Positions 5,614 through 13,959 are shown, counted from the first letter of the stretch. The stretch is DNA of 14,007 nucleotides from Prevotella sp. UBA2746 (GCA_002353555.1 DEJO01000008.1:2527-16533), one strand, 5' to 3'. Made by a program: numbers and translations. The notes: generated from the letters alone by a model not told the origin.

Positions 5614-7983
5614 ATGACGAAAAAGTTATTTCTCATGGCGATGCTTGCTGCCGGTGCGATGGGCACGAAAGCGCAAAGCAACGTAAACAAGTTTGACTCT
5701 GCCCACGTGGAACAGTTGCAAGAGGTGGTGGTACAGGGCGTGAGGGCGCAGAAGAATGCACCCTATGCCATTGCCAACATCAAGAAGCAGGAGCTGCAGG
5801 AGTTCTCGAAGACTGGTCAGGAGCTGCCCTTCCTCTTCTCCAACACGCCCGGCGTGATGGCATGGAGCGAGAACGGACTGGGCATAGGTACCACCTACAT
5901 GCGCATACGTGGTGCCGGCGACTCGCGCATCAACGTCACCTTGGATGGCGTTCCCATGAACTCGCCGGAAGACCAGTGCGTGTTCTGGGTGAACATGAAC
6001 AGCTACGCTTCGCTGCTGGGCAGCGTGCAGATACAGCGCGGCGTAGGTACGTCGACCAACGGAGACGGTGCCTTCGGCGGTACCATCGCCCTGTCGTCGA
6101 AAGCTCCGTCGGAGGTACCTACGGCAGAGGTGTCGGCATCCTACGGCTCATATAACACCTTCAACGTCGGCGGCGCCTTCTCAACGGGTCTGTTGTGGAA
6201 CCACCTCATCTTCGACGGTGCTTACCACGAGACCAATACCGACGGCTTCATCCACGGCACGAGCGGACGTTCAGGCTCCTACTATGGCGGACTGACGTGG
6301 ATAGATAACAAGTTCACCATCCGGCTGAAGAACTTCGGAAACTTCGAGAAGACCGGACAGGCTTGGAACGGAGTCACTGCCGGCACCAATGACCAGAGCA
6401 TCATGGACGGCACCTACGGCGAACATACCGGCATCAAGACCTACAAAGACATGTACAAGGCGGGGCTGGGCAGATACAACTCGCTCTATGAGGCCATGAT
6501 CATCAACGGCGACGGCACCTACAATACGCGCCGCTACCGGATGGCTGACGGCAGCTACTGGGACAAGACCACCGACAACTTCTGGCAGAACCGCACACTG
6601 CTCTCCGGCGTGTGGGACATCAACGACAACTGGAAGGCAACGGCAACGCTGCACTATACCCACGGCTACGGCTACTACAACGAGTTCCGCCCCGACTACA
6701 AGTTGTCGAAGTTCGGACTGACCTTCACCGACAGCCAGGGGAAGAAGGTGAAATACAGCGACTTCGTCAGACAAAAAGGATACAAACAGGATACCTACGG
6801 CGGATTGGCCAACATCAGTTACAAAGACGACCGATGGGACATCATCGGCGGTCTGGCTTTGCAGAAGTTCACATCGCCCCACTTCGGCTACGTCACCTAC
6901 ATCTCCAACAGAGAACTGAGCCAGCAGGTACTTGCCAACGGCAAATACCAACATTACGACTCACATGCCGACAAGCTTGACGGCAACGTCTTCCTGAAAG
7001 CCGCCTACCACCTCACCAACAGCTTCGACGTCTTCGCCGACATACAGTACCGACATGTCAACTACAAGACCGACGGCAAGCATGACCGCTTTGTAGAAAA
7101 CGAAGACGGCACCTACCGCAACTTCGTCCTGAACATCAAGGAGAAGTACAACTTCGTCAACCCCAAGGCAGGCATCAGCTACCACAACGGCGGCCATCAT
7201 GCCTTTGCATCGTTTGCCATGAGCAACCGCGAACCCGAACGCAACAACTTCACCGACAACGGCAGCTATCCGGCTCCGAAGGCTGAACGACTGTTCGACT
7301 ACGAGCTGGGCTACAACTACACGGCAAAGAACTGGCGGGCTGGCGTGAACCTCTACTACATGCACTACAAAGACCAGTTCGTGCAGACGGGGGCTCTGAG
7401 CGACATCGGAGAAAATCTGACTACCAACATCAAGAAGTCGTTCCGCATGGGCGTGGAGCTGACGGCAGGCTGGGACATTACCCCGTGGCTGACCCTTGAA
7501 GGCAACGCCGCACTGAGCCAGAACAAGCTGAAGGACTTCGACGAGCAGGCAAGTGTCAACTGGGAAAAGTCGTTCCGCACCATCCACTACGACAACGCTA
7601 CCCTCGCCTACTCGCCAAGTGCCATCCTCAACGGATTTGCCAACTTCCACTATAAAGGCTTCCAAGCCATCTGGCATACCAACTTCGTGAGCCGTCAGTA
7701 TCTCGACAACACCCAGAACAAAGACCGGTCGCTGCCGGCTTACTCTGCATCTGACGTGAAACTGAGCTACACGTCGAAGGTGAAGAAGGCATTAGGTATC
7801 AAGGAGGTGGTGCTCGGACTGAACTTCAACAACGTCTTCTCCCGCCGATATGCCACCAGCGGATGGGTTTATTCCTCTATCGTGGAAGAATACGGACACC
7901 CTAACGAGAACCGCTACTATCAGATTGGCTTCATCCCTGCTGCCGGCTTCACCGCTATGGGCAGCGTAACACTGAGGTTCTGA
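5614..7983 (+). CDS. TonB-dependent outer-membrane receptor, probably for thiamine
   Basis: A 789-residue outer-membrane receptor predicted to bring thiamine or a phosphorylated or related form into the periplasm using TonB energy. Residues 1-20 are a signal peptide (cleavage near TKA-QS). A TonB box, EVVVQG, is at 37-42, followed by a plug domain to about residue 165 with MRIRGAGDSR, DGVPMN and the QIQRGVGTSTNG stretch typical of plugs. The remainder is aromatic-rich alternating beta strands ending in a terminal Phe (SVTLRF). It lacks the N-terminal carboxypeptidase-like domain of SusC proteins and has no SusD partner. The TPP riboswitch and the PnuC-family gene one base downstream match the thiamine uptake operons described in Bacteroides, so substrate assignment rests on context rather than on binding residues. 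Confidence 0.93.
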   Translation: MTKKLFLMAMLAAGAMGTKAQSNVNKFDSAHVEQLQEVVVQGVRAQKNAPYAIANIKKQELQEFSKTGQELPFLFSNTPGVMAWSENGLGIGTTYMRIRGAGDSRINVTLDGVPMNSPEDQCVFWVNMNSYASLLGSVQIQRGVGTSTNGDGAFGGTIALSSKAPSEVPTAEVSASYGSYNTFNVGGAFSTGLLWNHLIFDGAYHETNTDGFIHGTSGRSGSYYGGLTWIDNKFTIRLKNFGNFEKTGQAWNGVTAGTNDQSIMDGTYGEHTGIKTYKDMYKAGLGRYNSLYEAMIINGDGTYNTRRYRMADGSYWDKTTDNFWQNRTLLSGVWDINDNWKATATLHYTHGYGYYNEFRPDYKLSKFGLTFTDSQGKKVKYSDFVRQKGYKQDTYGGLANISYKDDRWDIIGGLALQKFTSPHFGYVTYISNRELSQQVLANGKYQHYDSHADKLDGNVFLKAAYHLTNSFDVFADIQYRHVNYKTDGKHDRFVENEDGTYRNFVLNIKEKYNFVNPKAGISYHNGGHHAFASFAMSNREPERNNFTDNGSYPAPKAERLFDYELGYNYTAKNWRAGVNLYYMHYKDQFVQTGALSDIGENLTTNIKKSFRMGVELTAGWDITPWLTLEGNAALSQNKLKDFDEQASVNWEKSFRTIHYDNATLAYSPSAILNGFANFHYKGFQAIWHTNFVSRQYLDNTQNKDRSLPAYSASDVKLSYTSKVKKALGIKEVVLGLNFNNVFSRRYATSGWVYSSIVEEYGHPNENRYYQIGFIPAAGFTAMGSVTLRF

Positions 7984-7984
7984 T

Positions 7985-8572
7985 ATGGGTTCCTTTATTA
8001 TAGACCACGGACTCGACATCTTTACCACGATACTCGGCCTGATATACATCTGGTTAGAGTATCGTGCCAGTATCTGGCTGTGGCTCTTCGGTATCGTCAT
8101 GCCTGCATTGGACATCTACCTCTACTGGAGTCACGGACTCTATGGCGATGCAGGCATGGCATGCTATTATACGGTAGCTGCCGTCTACGGTTTTATTATT
8201 TGGAAGTTCAAGAAGACAGGCAAGACCAACCAGCCGCTGCCCATCACCCACATGCCGTACAGCAAATACCTGCCGACAGGAATAGCTTTCCTGGCAGCAT
8301 GGGGACTCACCTACTACATCCTCATCACCTTCACCAACTCTACAGTGCCCGTCCTCGACGCCTTCACCAATGCCTTGTCGTTTGTAGGCTTGTGGGCGTT
8401 GGCACGCAAGTACCTGGAACAATGGTTCTTCTGGATCATCGTCGATGTCGTCTGCACCATCCTCTACATACAGAAAGGCATCCCCTTCAAGGCCTTCCTC
8501 TATGGCCTGTACGTTGTCATTGCCGTCTTTGGATACAGGAGGTGGAAAAGGATGATACCTAAAACCACTTAA
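7985..8572 (+). CDS. pnuT: PnuC-family inner-membrane transporter, probable thiamine carrier PnuT
   Basis: A 195-residue membrane protein with about seven hydrophobic segments, the usual size for PnuC-family facilitators. The family features WLWLFG at 31-36, and ARKYLEQWFFWIIVDV at 140-155 (with W147, W150, D154), are present. PnuC relatives move nicotinamide riboside, whereas those under THI-box control are assigned to thiamine (PnuT); the riboswitch-receptor context supports PnuT here. The start codon follows the receptor stop by one base, so translation is coupled in one transcript. Uptake then depends on intracellular trapping by phosphorylation. The thiamine pyrophosphokinase gene often third in such operons is absent, and a terminator follows directly. 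Confidence 0.9.
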   Translation: MGSFIIDHGLDIFTTILGLIYIWLEYRASIWLWLFGIVMPALDIYLYWSHGLYGDAGMACYYTVAAVYGFIIWKFKKTGKTNQPLPITHMPYSKYLPTGIAFLAAWGLTYYILITFTNSTVPVLDAFTNALSFVGLWALARKYLEQWFFWIIVDVVCTILYIQKGIPFKAFLYGLYVVIAVFGYRRWKRMIPKTT

Positions 8573-8576
8573 AACC

Positions 8577-8614
8577 CACCCCCAACCCCTCTCGTTCGGG
8601 AAGGGTTGGGGGTG
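8577..8614. terminator. 12-bp hairpin between convergent pnuT and trhA
   Basis: CACCCCCAACCC at 8577-8588 is perfectly complementary to GGGTTGGGGGTG at 8603-8614. A short inner stem (8590-8593 with 8598-8601) closes on GTTC. It lies 5 bases after the pnuT stop and 11 before the trhA stop, so it can terminate both transcripts. On the minus side the hairpin is followed by GGGTTTTAAG. The sequence resembles G/C-rich dispersed repeats found in many Bacteroidota intergenic regions. Confidence 0.75.
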
Positions 8615-8624
8615 TGTTGTATCT

Positions 8625-9281
8625 TTACAAGTACTCCAGCAGGATGTCCCACACGGCAATGATATGGCAGATGGAGCCGGCAAGGACGAAGAAGTGGAAG
8701 ACGGAGTGCATGTACTTCCGCTTGTTCAGCGAGTAGAAGACGGCACCCGTGATGTAAGCCACGCCCTCGGCTATGATCCAGCTGACGGCTGTCGTGCCGA
8801 CAGCATCCATCAGCGGCTTGAAGGCGATGAGCACACTCAGCCCCATCAGGCAGAAACAGATGGTTTCCAGGTTGCTGTGGTCTTTCAGTTTGCGGAAGGA
8901 AAGCACTGTTCCGACGATGGCACAGAGCCACTGGAAGATGAAGAACGACCATCCCCAGTAGCCTTGTTCGCGCATGGCAATGAGCGTGATAGGCGAATAG
9001 GAACCTGCAATGTGCCAATAGATGGCAGCATGGTCCCACTTTCTCAGCCGTTCCTTCCAAACCGACCGTGCCGACAGAGCGTGATACCATGTCGAGGCAA
9101 TGTACGACATCAGCATGCCGAAGAGGTAGAGCGACACGCCGAACGTAGCCCACGCATTCTCATGGCGCGCACACCAGACGATGAAGATGGTACCCACGAC
9201 CACACCCAGCACAATGCCTCCGGCGTGCGACCATGAGTTCCACAACTCTTCCTTATGACTGAAATGTATCTTCAACCGCAT
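8625..9281 (-). CDS. trhA: Hemolysin III / PAQR-family membrane protein
   Basis: A 218-residue integral membrane protein with seven hydrophobic segments, the normal length for the bacterial hemolysin III (TrhA/YqfA) branch of the PAQR family. Conserved family residues are visible: S63 and H67 in SxxxH (STWYH), D83 in WDHAAIYWHIAGSYSP, and H192/H196 in HSVFH, the set that binds a metal in PAQR receptors. The E. coli homologue is linked to membrane-fluidity or energy homeostasis; haemolysis is a historical label and should not be assumed. It lies 73 bases downstream of rnr on the same strand, with no TAnnTTTG box between, so it is probably in one transcript with rnr. The start is the first ATG after an AGGA directly upstream. 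Confidence 0.92.
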   Translation of the reverse strand: MRLKIHFSHKEELWNSWSHAGGIVLGVVVGTIFIVWCARHENAWATFGVSLYLFGMLMSYIASTWYHALSARSVWKERLRKWDHAAIYWHIAGSYSPITLIAMREQGYWGWSFFIFQWLCAIVGTVLSFRKLKDHSNLETICFCLMGLSVLIAFKPLMDAVGTTAVSWIIAEGVAYITGAVFYSLNKRKYMHSVFHFFVLAGSICHIIAVWDILLEYL

Positions 9282-9296
9282 TCCTAAAGAGACTTA

Positions 9297-9348
9297 TTCC
9301 TTTTTCTCTTTTTCCCTTCCTCTCTTCCTCTCTTCCTCCCTTTCTCTC
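9297..9348. repeat. 52-base pure polypyrimidine/polypurine tract between rnr and trhA
   Basis: Every base from 9297 to 9348 on the + strand is C or T, with CCTCTCTT-type octamers repeated near the middle. The rnr-trhA transcript would carry it as an all-purine stretch just before trhA. Purine-rich RNA could act as a ribosome standby site, or the DNA could form a triplex; neither is shown. Confidence 0.85.
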
Positions 9349-9354
9349 ATCCCC

Positions 9355-11604
9355 TCACTCCACCAACGTGAAATCGAGCTGTCGTTTCTCCAGGTTGGCA
9401 CGTGCCACCTGAATGCGGATGGGGTCTCCCAACTGGTATTTGTGGTGGCGTCGGCGCCCGATGAGGCAGTAGTTCTTCTCGTCGAAGTCGTAGTAGTCGT
9501 CGTCGAGGTCGCGCATGGGCACCATTCCTTCGCAGTGGTTCTCGTCAATCTCGCAGTAGATGCCATAGGAAGTGATGCCGCTGATGTGTGCGTCATACAC
9601 CTCTCCCAGCTTGTCGCCCATGAACTCCACCATCTTGTACTTGATGCTGTCGCGCTCGGCGTTCTGTGCCAGCTGCTCCATGTCGGAACAATGTTCGCAC
9701 AACTCCTCATACTTATCCTTATTGGCAGAGCGTCCACCGTCCTGATAGCGGGTGAGCAGCCGGTGAACCATCGTGTCGGGATAGCGTCGGATGGGCGATG
9801 TGAAGTGGGTATAGTAGTCGAAGGCAAGTCCGAAGTGACCGATGTTGTGGGTGGAATACTTCGCTTTCATCATCGCCTTCAGTGCCACCATCTGTATGAG
9901 CTTCGCCTCGTTCGTACCCGTGGTCTCCTCCATCAGGGCGTTCATGCTGCGTGCTGTCGCATTCTTCGTGCCTGTAGACTTCATCCTGTAACCGAACTTC
10001 GCCACAAACTCGCGCAGGCTCTCCAGCTTCTGCGGGTCCGGGTCGTCGTGTACACGATAAGGCAGTGTCTTCGGCGGCACCTTCTTTCCCTTCGACATCC
10101 TGGGTTTGCCTACATCCTCTGCCACCGTCCTGTTGGCAAGGAGCATGAACTCCTCGATGAGTTTGTTGGCATCTTTCGACCGCTTGAAGTAGGCACGTGT
10201 CGGCTTTCCCTTCTCGTCGATGTCGAAATGCAACTCTTCCGAGTCGAAGTTGATGGCACCATTCTTGAAACGCTTCTCCCGCAGCTTCTTAGCCAAGGCA
10301 TCCAACATACAAATCTGCTCGGCATACTCGCCCTTGTAGCCCTCCTTACCGGGCAAGGGTGCCGGCTGTCCGGTGCCGTCAACCACGCCGTTGGCTTCGA
10401 GCAGTGCCTGCGCCTCCTCGTAGGCATAGCGCCTGTTGCTTCGGATGACGGTATGAACGATGCGATAGTCCTTGACGTTGGCTTCAGCGTCGAGCGTGAA
10501 GATGACGCTGTAGCAGAGCTTCTCCTCGTCGGGGCGCAGCGAACAGATGAAGTTGCAGAGACGTTCCGGCAACATCGGGATGGTACGGTCGACGAGATAG
10601 ACGGATGTGGCACGCTTCTGTGCCTCCTTGTCTATCACGGAACCCTCCTTCACGTAGTGGCTCACATCGGCTATATGTACGCCCACCTCATATAACGGAC
10701 GGCCAGCCGGTTTACCCGCTCCCTTTCCGCCGCTTGACGCTTTCTCCAAGATACGGAACGAGAGGGCATCGTCAAAGTCCTTGGCGTCATGCGGGTCTAT
10801 GGTACACGTCCACACGTCGCGGAAGTCCTCGCGACGGGCAATCTCTTCCGGCGTGATGTCTGCCGACAGTTTCTCTGCCGCCTCCTCCACATGCTTCGGG
10901 TATCTGTAGGGCAGCCCGTACTGGGCAAGTATGGCGTGCATCTCAGCCGTGTTCTCACCCGTCTTTCCGAGGATGTCTATCACCTCACCGATGATGCGCT
11001 TCGACTCCCGCGACGGCCATTGTATGATCTTCACCACCGCTTTGTCGCCCGTCTTGCCGCCTTTCAGCTTGCGTTTCGGCACGATGATGTCGCTGACAAA
11101 CATGTTACTCTCCGTAATCAGGAAAGCGATATCCTTTTCAACTTTCAGCTTTCCGACAAACGTCTCACGGGCATGCGACAGGATTTCCGTCACCATTGCC
11201 TCCTTGATATGGTTGCGGCGACGTGCCATCAGCGACACCCTCACGCGGTCGCCGTTCATGGCAAAGAGCGAGTTGCGCTCCGAGACGAATATGGGTTTGT
11301 CGCTGCCGTCGAGCAGCACCGAGTTCTTACCGTTGGTCTTGCGCACGAAGACACCCTCCTGCACCTGTCCTTTCGTGTTCAGCCTGTACTGGTTGTCAGA
11401 AACTTTCGTCAGGAAGTCGTCCCATGTCATCTCCTCCATAGCGTCTACCGCCAGCATCTTCGCCGGATGAGTGTCTAAATGCAGAGCCTTGAAGATCTGC
11501 TTGAAGCTGAACGTCTCGTTCGGTTGCGACTTAAAGAAGCCAGCCAGCATGTCTGTCACCAGCCGCTTGTTGAGGCGTATGCCTCCTTTCTTTCCTTTTC
11601 CCAT
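9355..11604 (-). CDS. rnr: Ribonuclease R (3'-5' exoribonuclease)
   Basis: A 749-residue processive 3'-5' exoribonuclease that degrades structured RNA and takes part in mRNA and rRNA turnover. Domain order fits RNase R: lysine-rich N-terminus (MGKGKKGG), winged-helix-like region about 15-60, OB/cold-shock domains, RNB catalytic domain about 262-612, and a C-terminal S1 domain about 660-749. The active-site motif DPHDAKDFDD has the four metal-binding aspartates D270, D276, D278, D279, and the conserved FTSPIRRYPD lies near 600-610. E. coli RNase R is 813 residues; shorter forms are normal in Bacteroidota. I start at the ATG (11604-11602): an in-frame GTG at 11631 would add nine residues but overlaps the -7 box. 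trhA follows on the same strand. Confidence 0.95.
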   Translation of the reverse strand: MGKGKKGGIRLNKRLVTDMLAGFFKSQPNETFSFKQIFKALHLDTHPAKMLAVDAMEEMTWDDFLTKVSDNQYRLNTKGQVQEGVFVRKTNGKNSVLLDGSDKPIFVSERNSLFAMNGDRVRVSLMARRRNHIKEAMVTEILSHARETFVGKLKVEKDIAFLITESNMFVSDIIVPKRKLKGGKTGDKAVVKIIQWPSRESKRIIGEVIDILGKTGENTAEMHAILAQYGLPYRYPKHVEEAAEKLSADITPEEIARREDFRDVWTCTIDPHDAKDFDDALSFRILEKASSGGKGAGKPAGRPLYEVGVHIADVSHYVKEGSVIDKEAQKRATSVYLVDRTIPMLPERLCNFICSLRPDEEKLCYSVIFTLDAEANVKDYRIVHTVIRSNRRYAYEEAQALLEANGVVDGTGQPAPLPGKEGYKGEYAEQICMLDALAKKLREKRFKNGAINFDSEELHFDIDEKGKPTRAYFKRSKDANKLIEEFMLLANRTVAEDVGKPRMSKGKKVPPKTLPYRVHDDPDPQKLESLREFVAKFGYRMKSTGTKNATARSMNALMEETTGTNEAKLIQMVALKAMMKAKYSTHNIGHFGLAFDYYTHFTSPIRRYPDTMVHRLLTRYQDGGRSANKDKYEELCEHCSDMEQLAQNAERDSIKYKMVEFMGDKLGEVYDAHISGITSYGIYCEIDENHCEGMVPMRDLDDDYYDFDEKNYCLIGRRRHHKYQLGDPIRIQVARANLEKRQLDFTLVE

Positions 11605-11630
11605 AGCATTTGGTTTTATAGATGATGCCA

Positions 11631-11661
11631 CAAAGGTAGGAAATAATTGACAATTGACAAT
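11631..11661 (-). promoter_or_regulatory. rnr: Promoter of rnr
   Basis: On the minus strand TACCTTTG occupies 11638-11631, preceded after 19 bases by ATTG (11661-11658), a near match to the -33 TTTG. Transcription should begin near 11620-11627, leaving a short leader before the ATG at 11604. The -33 box lies inside a tandem AATTGAC repeat. Confidence 0.7.
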
Positions 11662-11676
11662 TGATAATTGACAATT
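11645..11676. repeat. AATTGAC heptamer tandem repeat
   Basis: Four consecutive heptamers (AATTGAC, AATTGAC, AATTGAT, AATTGAC) plus AATT fill 11645-11676. They overlap the rnr -33 region. AT-rich repeats of this kind recur between genes in Bacteroidota. Confidence 0.75.
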
Positions 11677-11712
11677 AATTAATTTACGATTTACTATTTA
11701 TAATTCTCAACA

Positions 11713-11726
11713 CCCCCTTTAGGGGG
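11713..11726. repeat. G/C hairpin in a divergent intergenic region
   Basis: CCCCC-TTTA-GGGGG forms a compact stem, followed by CTTGGGGGCTTTT, which could also pair with the C run. It lies upstream of both divergent genes, so it terminates neither; it looks like a dispersed repeat remnant. Confidence 0.5.
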
Positions 11727-11787
11727 CTTGGGGGCTTTTCAACCCTAAATTCTTACCTCCTCCATCAAAAAACTCCCAACTATTTAC

Positions 11788-11795
11788 TATCTTTG
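11788..11795 (+). promoter_or_regulatory. -7 promoter element of the SDR gene
   Basis: TATCTTTG matches the Bacteroidota TAnnTTTG box, 26 bases before the SDR start codon. A TTTG at the expected -33 distance is not present, so the promoter may be weak or need an activator. Confidence 0.6.
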
Positions 11796-11821
11796 CACGC
11801 GAAAAGTAGAAACATACCCCA

Positions 11822-12814
11822 ATGGAAAAGATACTGATAACGGGTGCCAGTGGGTTCATCGGCTCGTTCATTGTAGAAGAAGCACTGAACAGGAACATGG
11901 AGGTTTGGGCGGCTGTACGCAAGAGCAGCAGCCGCGAATACCTGCAAGACCCGCGCATCCATCTCCTGGAACTCAACCTGTCGTCGCCCGGACAGCTGCG
12001 CCAACAGCTTGCCAACCAGCGGTTCGACTACGTGGTTCATGCTGCCGGCGTCACCAAGTGTCTGCACAAGAAAGACTTCTTCCGGGTGAACGTCGACGGC
12101 ACGAGAAACCTTGTTGAAGCGTTGCAGGAGCTGGAGATGCCGCTGAAGCGGTTCGTCTTCCTGAGCAGCCTGAGCGTCTTCGGCGCCATACGTGAGCAGC
12201 AACCCTACGAGGAGATAGAAGCCACCGACACCCCGCAGCCCAACACCGCCTACGGAAAGAGCAAGCTGGCTGCCGAAGAGGTGCTGCGCCAGTCGTCACT
12301 GCCCTATGTCCTCCTGCGACCTACCGGTGTCTACGGTCCGCGCGAGAAGGACTACTACATCATGGCAAAGAGCATCAAGCAGCACATGGACTTCTCCGTG
12401 GGCTTCAAACGGCAGGACATCACCTTCGTCTATGTCAGGGACGTGGTGCAGGCGGTGTTCCTTGCCCTCGACCACGGCAAGACGGGACATGCCTACTTCC
12501 TTTCCGACGGACAGGTCTATCAGAGTGCCACGTTCAGCAACCTCATACACGAAGAGCTGGGGCGCCCGTGGTGGCTGCGCATCAAGGCTCCGATATGGCT
12601 GCTGCGCATCATCACCTTCTGCGGAGAGTATGTTGCCCACCTGACAGGCAAGATTACGGCACTGAACAACGACAAGTACAACATCATGAAGCAGCGTAAC
12701 TGGCGCTGCAACATCCAGCCTGCCATCGAGGAACTGGGCTTCAACCCTGCTTACGACCTTGAAAGGGGCGTGAAGGAGACGATGGCTTGGTATAAGGACA
12801 ACAAGTGGCTGTAG
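11822..12814 (+). CDS. NAD(P)-dependent epimerase/dehydratase (extended SDR)
   Basis: A 330-residue cytoplasmic oxidoreductase of the extended short-chain dehydrogenase/reductase family. The nucleotide-binding TGASGFIG is at 7-14, the catalytic serine region FLSSLSVFG at 113-121, and the catalytic YGKSK pair at Y144/K148, followed by the substrate-side LRPTGVYGPR segment near 165. Length and motifs fit sugar-nucleotide epimerases or 3-beta-hydroxysteroid-dehydrogenase-like enzymes; the substrate cannot be read from sequence. The ATG start lies shortly after a TATCTTTG promoter box. The PAP2-family gene follows on the same strand after a 164-base repeat-filled gap, so the two may share a transcript and perhaps an envelope-lipid or glycan role, which is inference. 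Confidence 0.9.
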   Translation: MEKILITGASGFIGSFIVEEALNRNMEVWAAVRKSSSREYLQDPRIHLLELNLSSPGQLRQQLANQRFDYVVHAAGVTKCLHKKDFFRVNVDGTRNLVEALQELEMPLKRFVFLSSLSVFGAIREQQPYEEIEATDTPQPNTAYGKSKLAAEEVLRQSSLPYVLLRPTGVYGPREKDYYIMAKSIKQHMDFSVGFKRQDITFVYVRDVVQAVFLALDHGKTGHAYFLSDGQVYQSATFSNLIHEELGRPWWLRIKAPIWLLRIITFCGEYVAHLTGKITALNNDKYNIMKQRNWRCNIQPAIEELGFNPAYDLERGVKETMAWYKDNKWL

Positions 12815-12820
12815 TATGAA

Positions 12821-12958
12821 GGGGAGTTAAAGGGGAGTTAAAGGGGAGTTAAAGGGATATTAGAACTTTCAAATAGAAAAACTATCGTCCTTTTAACTCC
12901 TTGAGCGAAGCGATAACTCCTCTTTAACTCCCAAGCAGTGAAGCTGCGATAACTCCCC
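12821..12958. repeat. Dispersed GGGAGTTAAA palindromic repeat, upstream of the PAP2 gene
   Basis: Three 11-base direct repeats, GGGGAGTTAAA, run from 12821 to 12853. From 12890 the inverted form appears (TTTTAACTCC, TTTAACTCCC), with small hairpins such as GCAG-TGAA-CTGC-like AAGCAGTGAAGCTGCG around 12933-12949. The two halves can fold into a large imperfect stem around the middle spacer. Read on the minus strand, the right half matches the repeat that begins at 13941. It occupies nearly the whole gap between the SDR and PAP2 genes. Confidence 0.75.
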
Positions 12959-12978
12959 TTCAATATAACAAGGAAACA

Positions 12979-13959
12979 ATGAAAAATAATATAGGAAAAA
13001 GGCTGAAAAGCATCTTCCAACTGGAGAAGAAACCTAAGAAAGGATTGCTGACTGTAGAGTGGATAGCGATGGCATACCTGCTGTTCACACTGCTCATCGC
13101 CCTGTTCATGTATACGAAACTGCAGAACCCCAACGCCATGATCTGGGGACGGGCACGCATCGTCGTCATGACCGTCGCCCTGTGGATCGTCTACCGCATC
13201 ATACCCTGCCCCTTCACCCGCTTTGTGCGCATCGGTGCACAGATGTGCCTGCTGGCATGGTGGTATCCCGACACGTATGAAATCAACCGCATGATGCCCA
13301 ACCTCGACCATATCTTTGCCTCATGGGAGCAGTCGTGGTTCGGCTGCCAGCCGGCATTGCTCTTCTCCCAGAAGCTGCCGGGAGCCGTCTTCAGCGAACT
13401 GTTCGACATGGGTTACGCCTCCTACTACTACATGATAGGGCTGGTCATCATCTACTTTTTCGGCTGGCGCTATCAGGAATTCGAGCGTGCAGCCGTCATC
13501 GTCATGGGTTCCTTCTTCCTCTACTACCTCATCTTCATCTTCGTGCCCGTCGTCGGACCGACATTCTACTATAAGGCAGTGGGACTGAAGAAAATCATGG
13601 CAGGCATCTTCCCACCCATGCACGACTACTTCAACTACCATCAGGACTGTCTGCCGTCGCCGGGATATACCGACGGCATCTTCTACCAGTTCGTAGAAAG
13701 CGCCAAGGAAGCGGGCGAACGCCCCACGGCAGCCTTCCCCAGTTCGCATGTCGGCATCTCCACCGTCATCATGTGGCTCATCCTGCACGCCCGCAACTTC
13801 AAGTTGTTCTATGTGCTCCTGCCGTTCTACCTCTTGCTCTGCTGTGCCACCGTCTATATCCAGGCACACTATCTCGTGGATGCCATCTTCGGGTTCATCA
13901 GCGGCACCCTCTTCTACTTCGTGTTGCTGTATCTAAGCAAGGGAGTTAAAAGGAGTTAA
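12979..13959 (+). CDS. PAP2-superfamily membrane phosphatase/phosphotransferase
   Basis: A 326-residue membrane protein with about six hydrophobic segments and a PAP2-type active site: RPTAAFPSSH with H257, and HYLVD with H297 and D301. These are the catalytic histidines and supporting Asp of lipid phosphatases and phosphotransferases. The usual SR of motif 3 is replaced by A290-T291, and the KX6RP motif is not clear, a pattern closer to the PAP2_3/Aur1-like branch than to classical PAP2. That branch includes enzymes acting on sphingolipid or inositol-lipid head groups; substrate here is unknown. The start ATG follows AGGAAACA, a plausible ribosome site. The last residues (GVKRS) and stop are encoded by the edge of a dispersed repeat, so the ancestral C-terminus may have differed. 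Confidence 0.87.
   Translation: MKNNIGKRLKSIFQLEKKPKKGLLTVEWIAMAYLLFTLLIALFMYTKLQNPNAMIWGRARIVVMTVALWIVYRIIPCPFTRFVRIGAQMCLLAWWYPDTYEINRMMPNLDHIFASWEQSWFGCQPALLFSQKLPGAVFSELFDMGYASYYYMIGLVIIYFFGWRYQEFERAAVIVMGSFFLYYLIFIFVPVVGPTFYYKAVGLKKIMAGIFPPMHDYFNYHQDCLPSPGYTDGIFYQFVESAKEAGERPTAAFPSSHVGISTVIMWLILHARNFKLFYVLLPFYLLLCCATVYIQAHYLVDAIFGFISGTLFYFVLLYLSKGVKRS

Noticed and set aside
6271..7677. Long minus-strand frames opposite the TonB-dependent receptor
   Set aside because: Shadow frames of low-complexity valine-rich sequence with no promoter or motif.
9442..10695. 417-codon plus-strand open frame opposite rnr
   Set aside because: It lies antisense to the catalytic RNB coding sequence, with no recognisable motif; GC-rich codons in rnr leave the reverse frame open by chance.
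11713..11736. G/C hairpin with a T-run as a terminator
   Set aside because: It lies upstream of both divergent genes, so there is no transcript for it to end; treated as a repeat.
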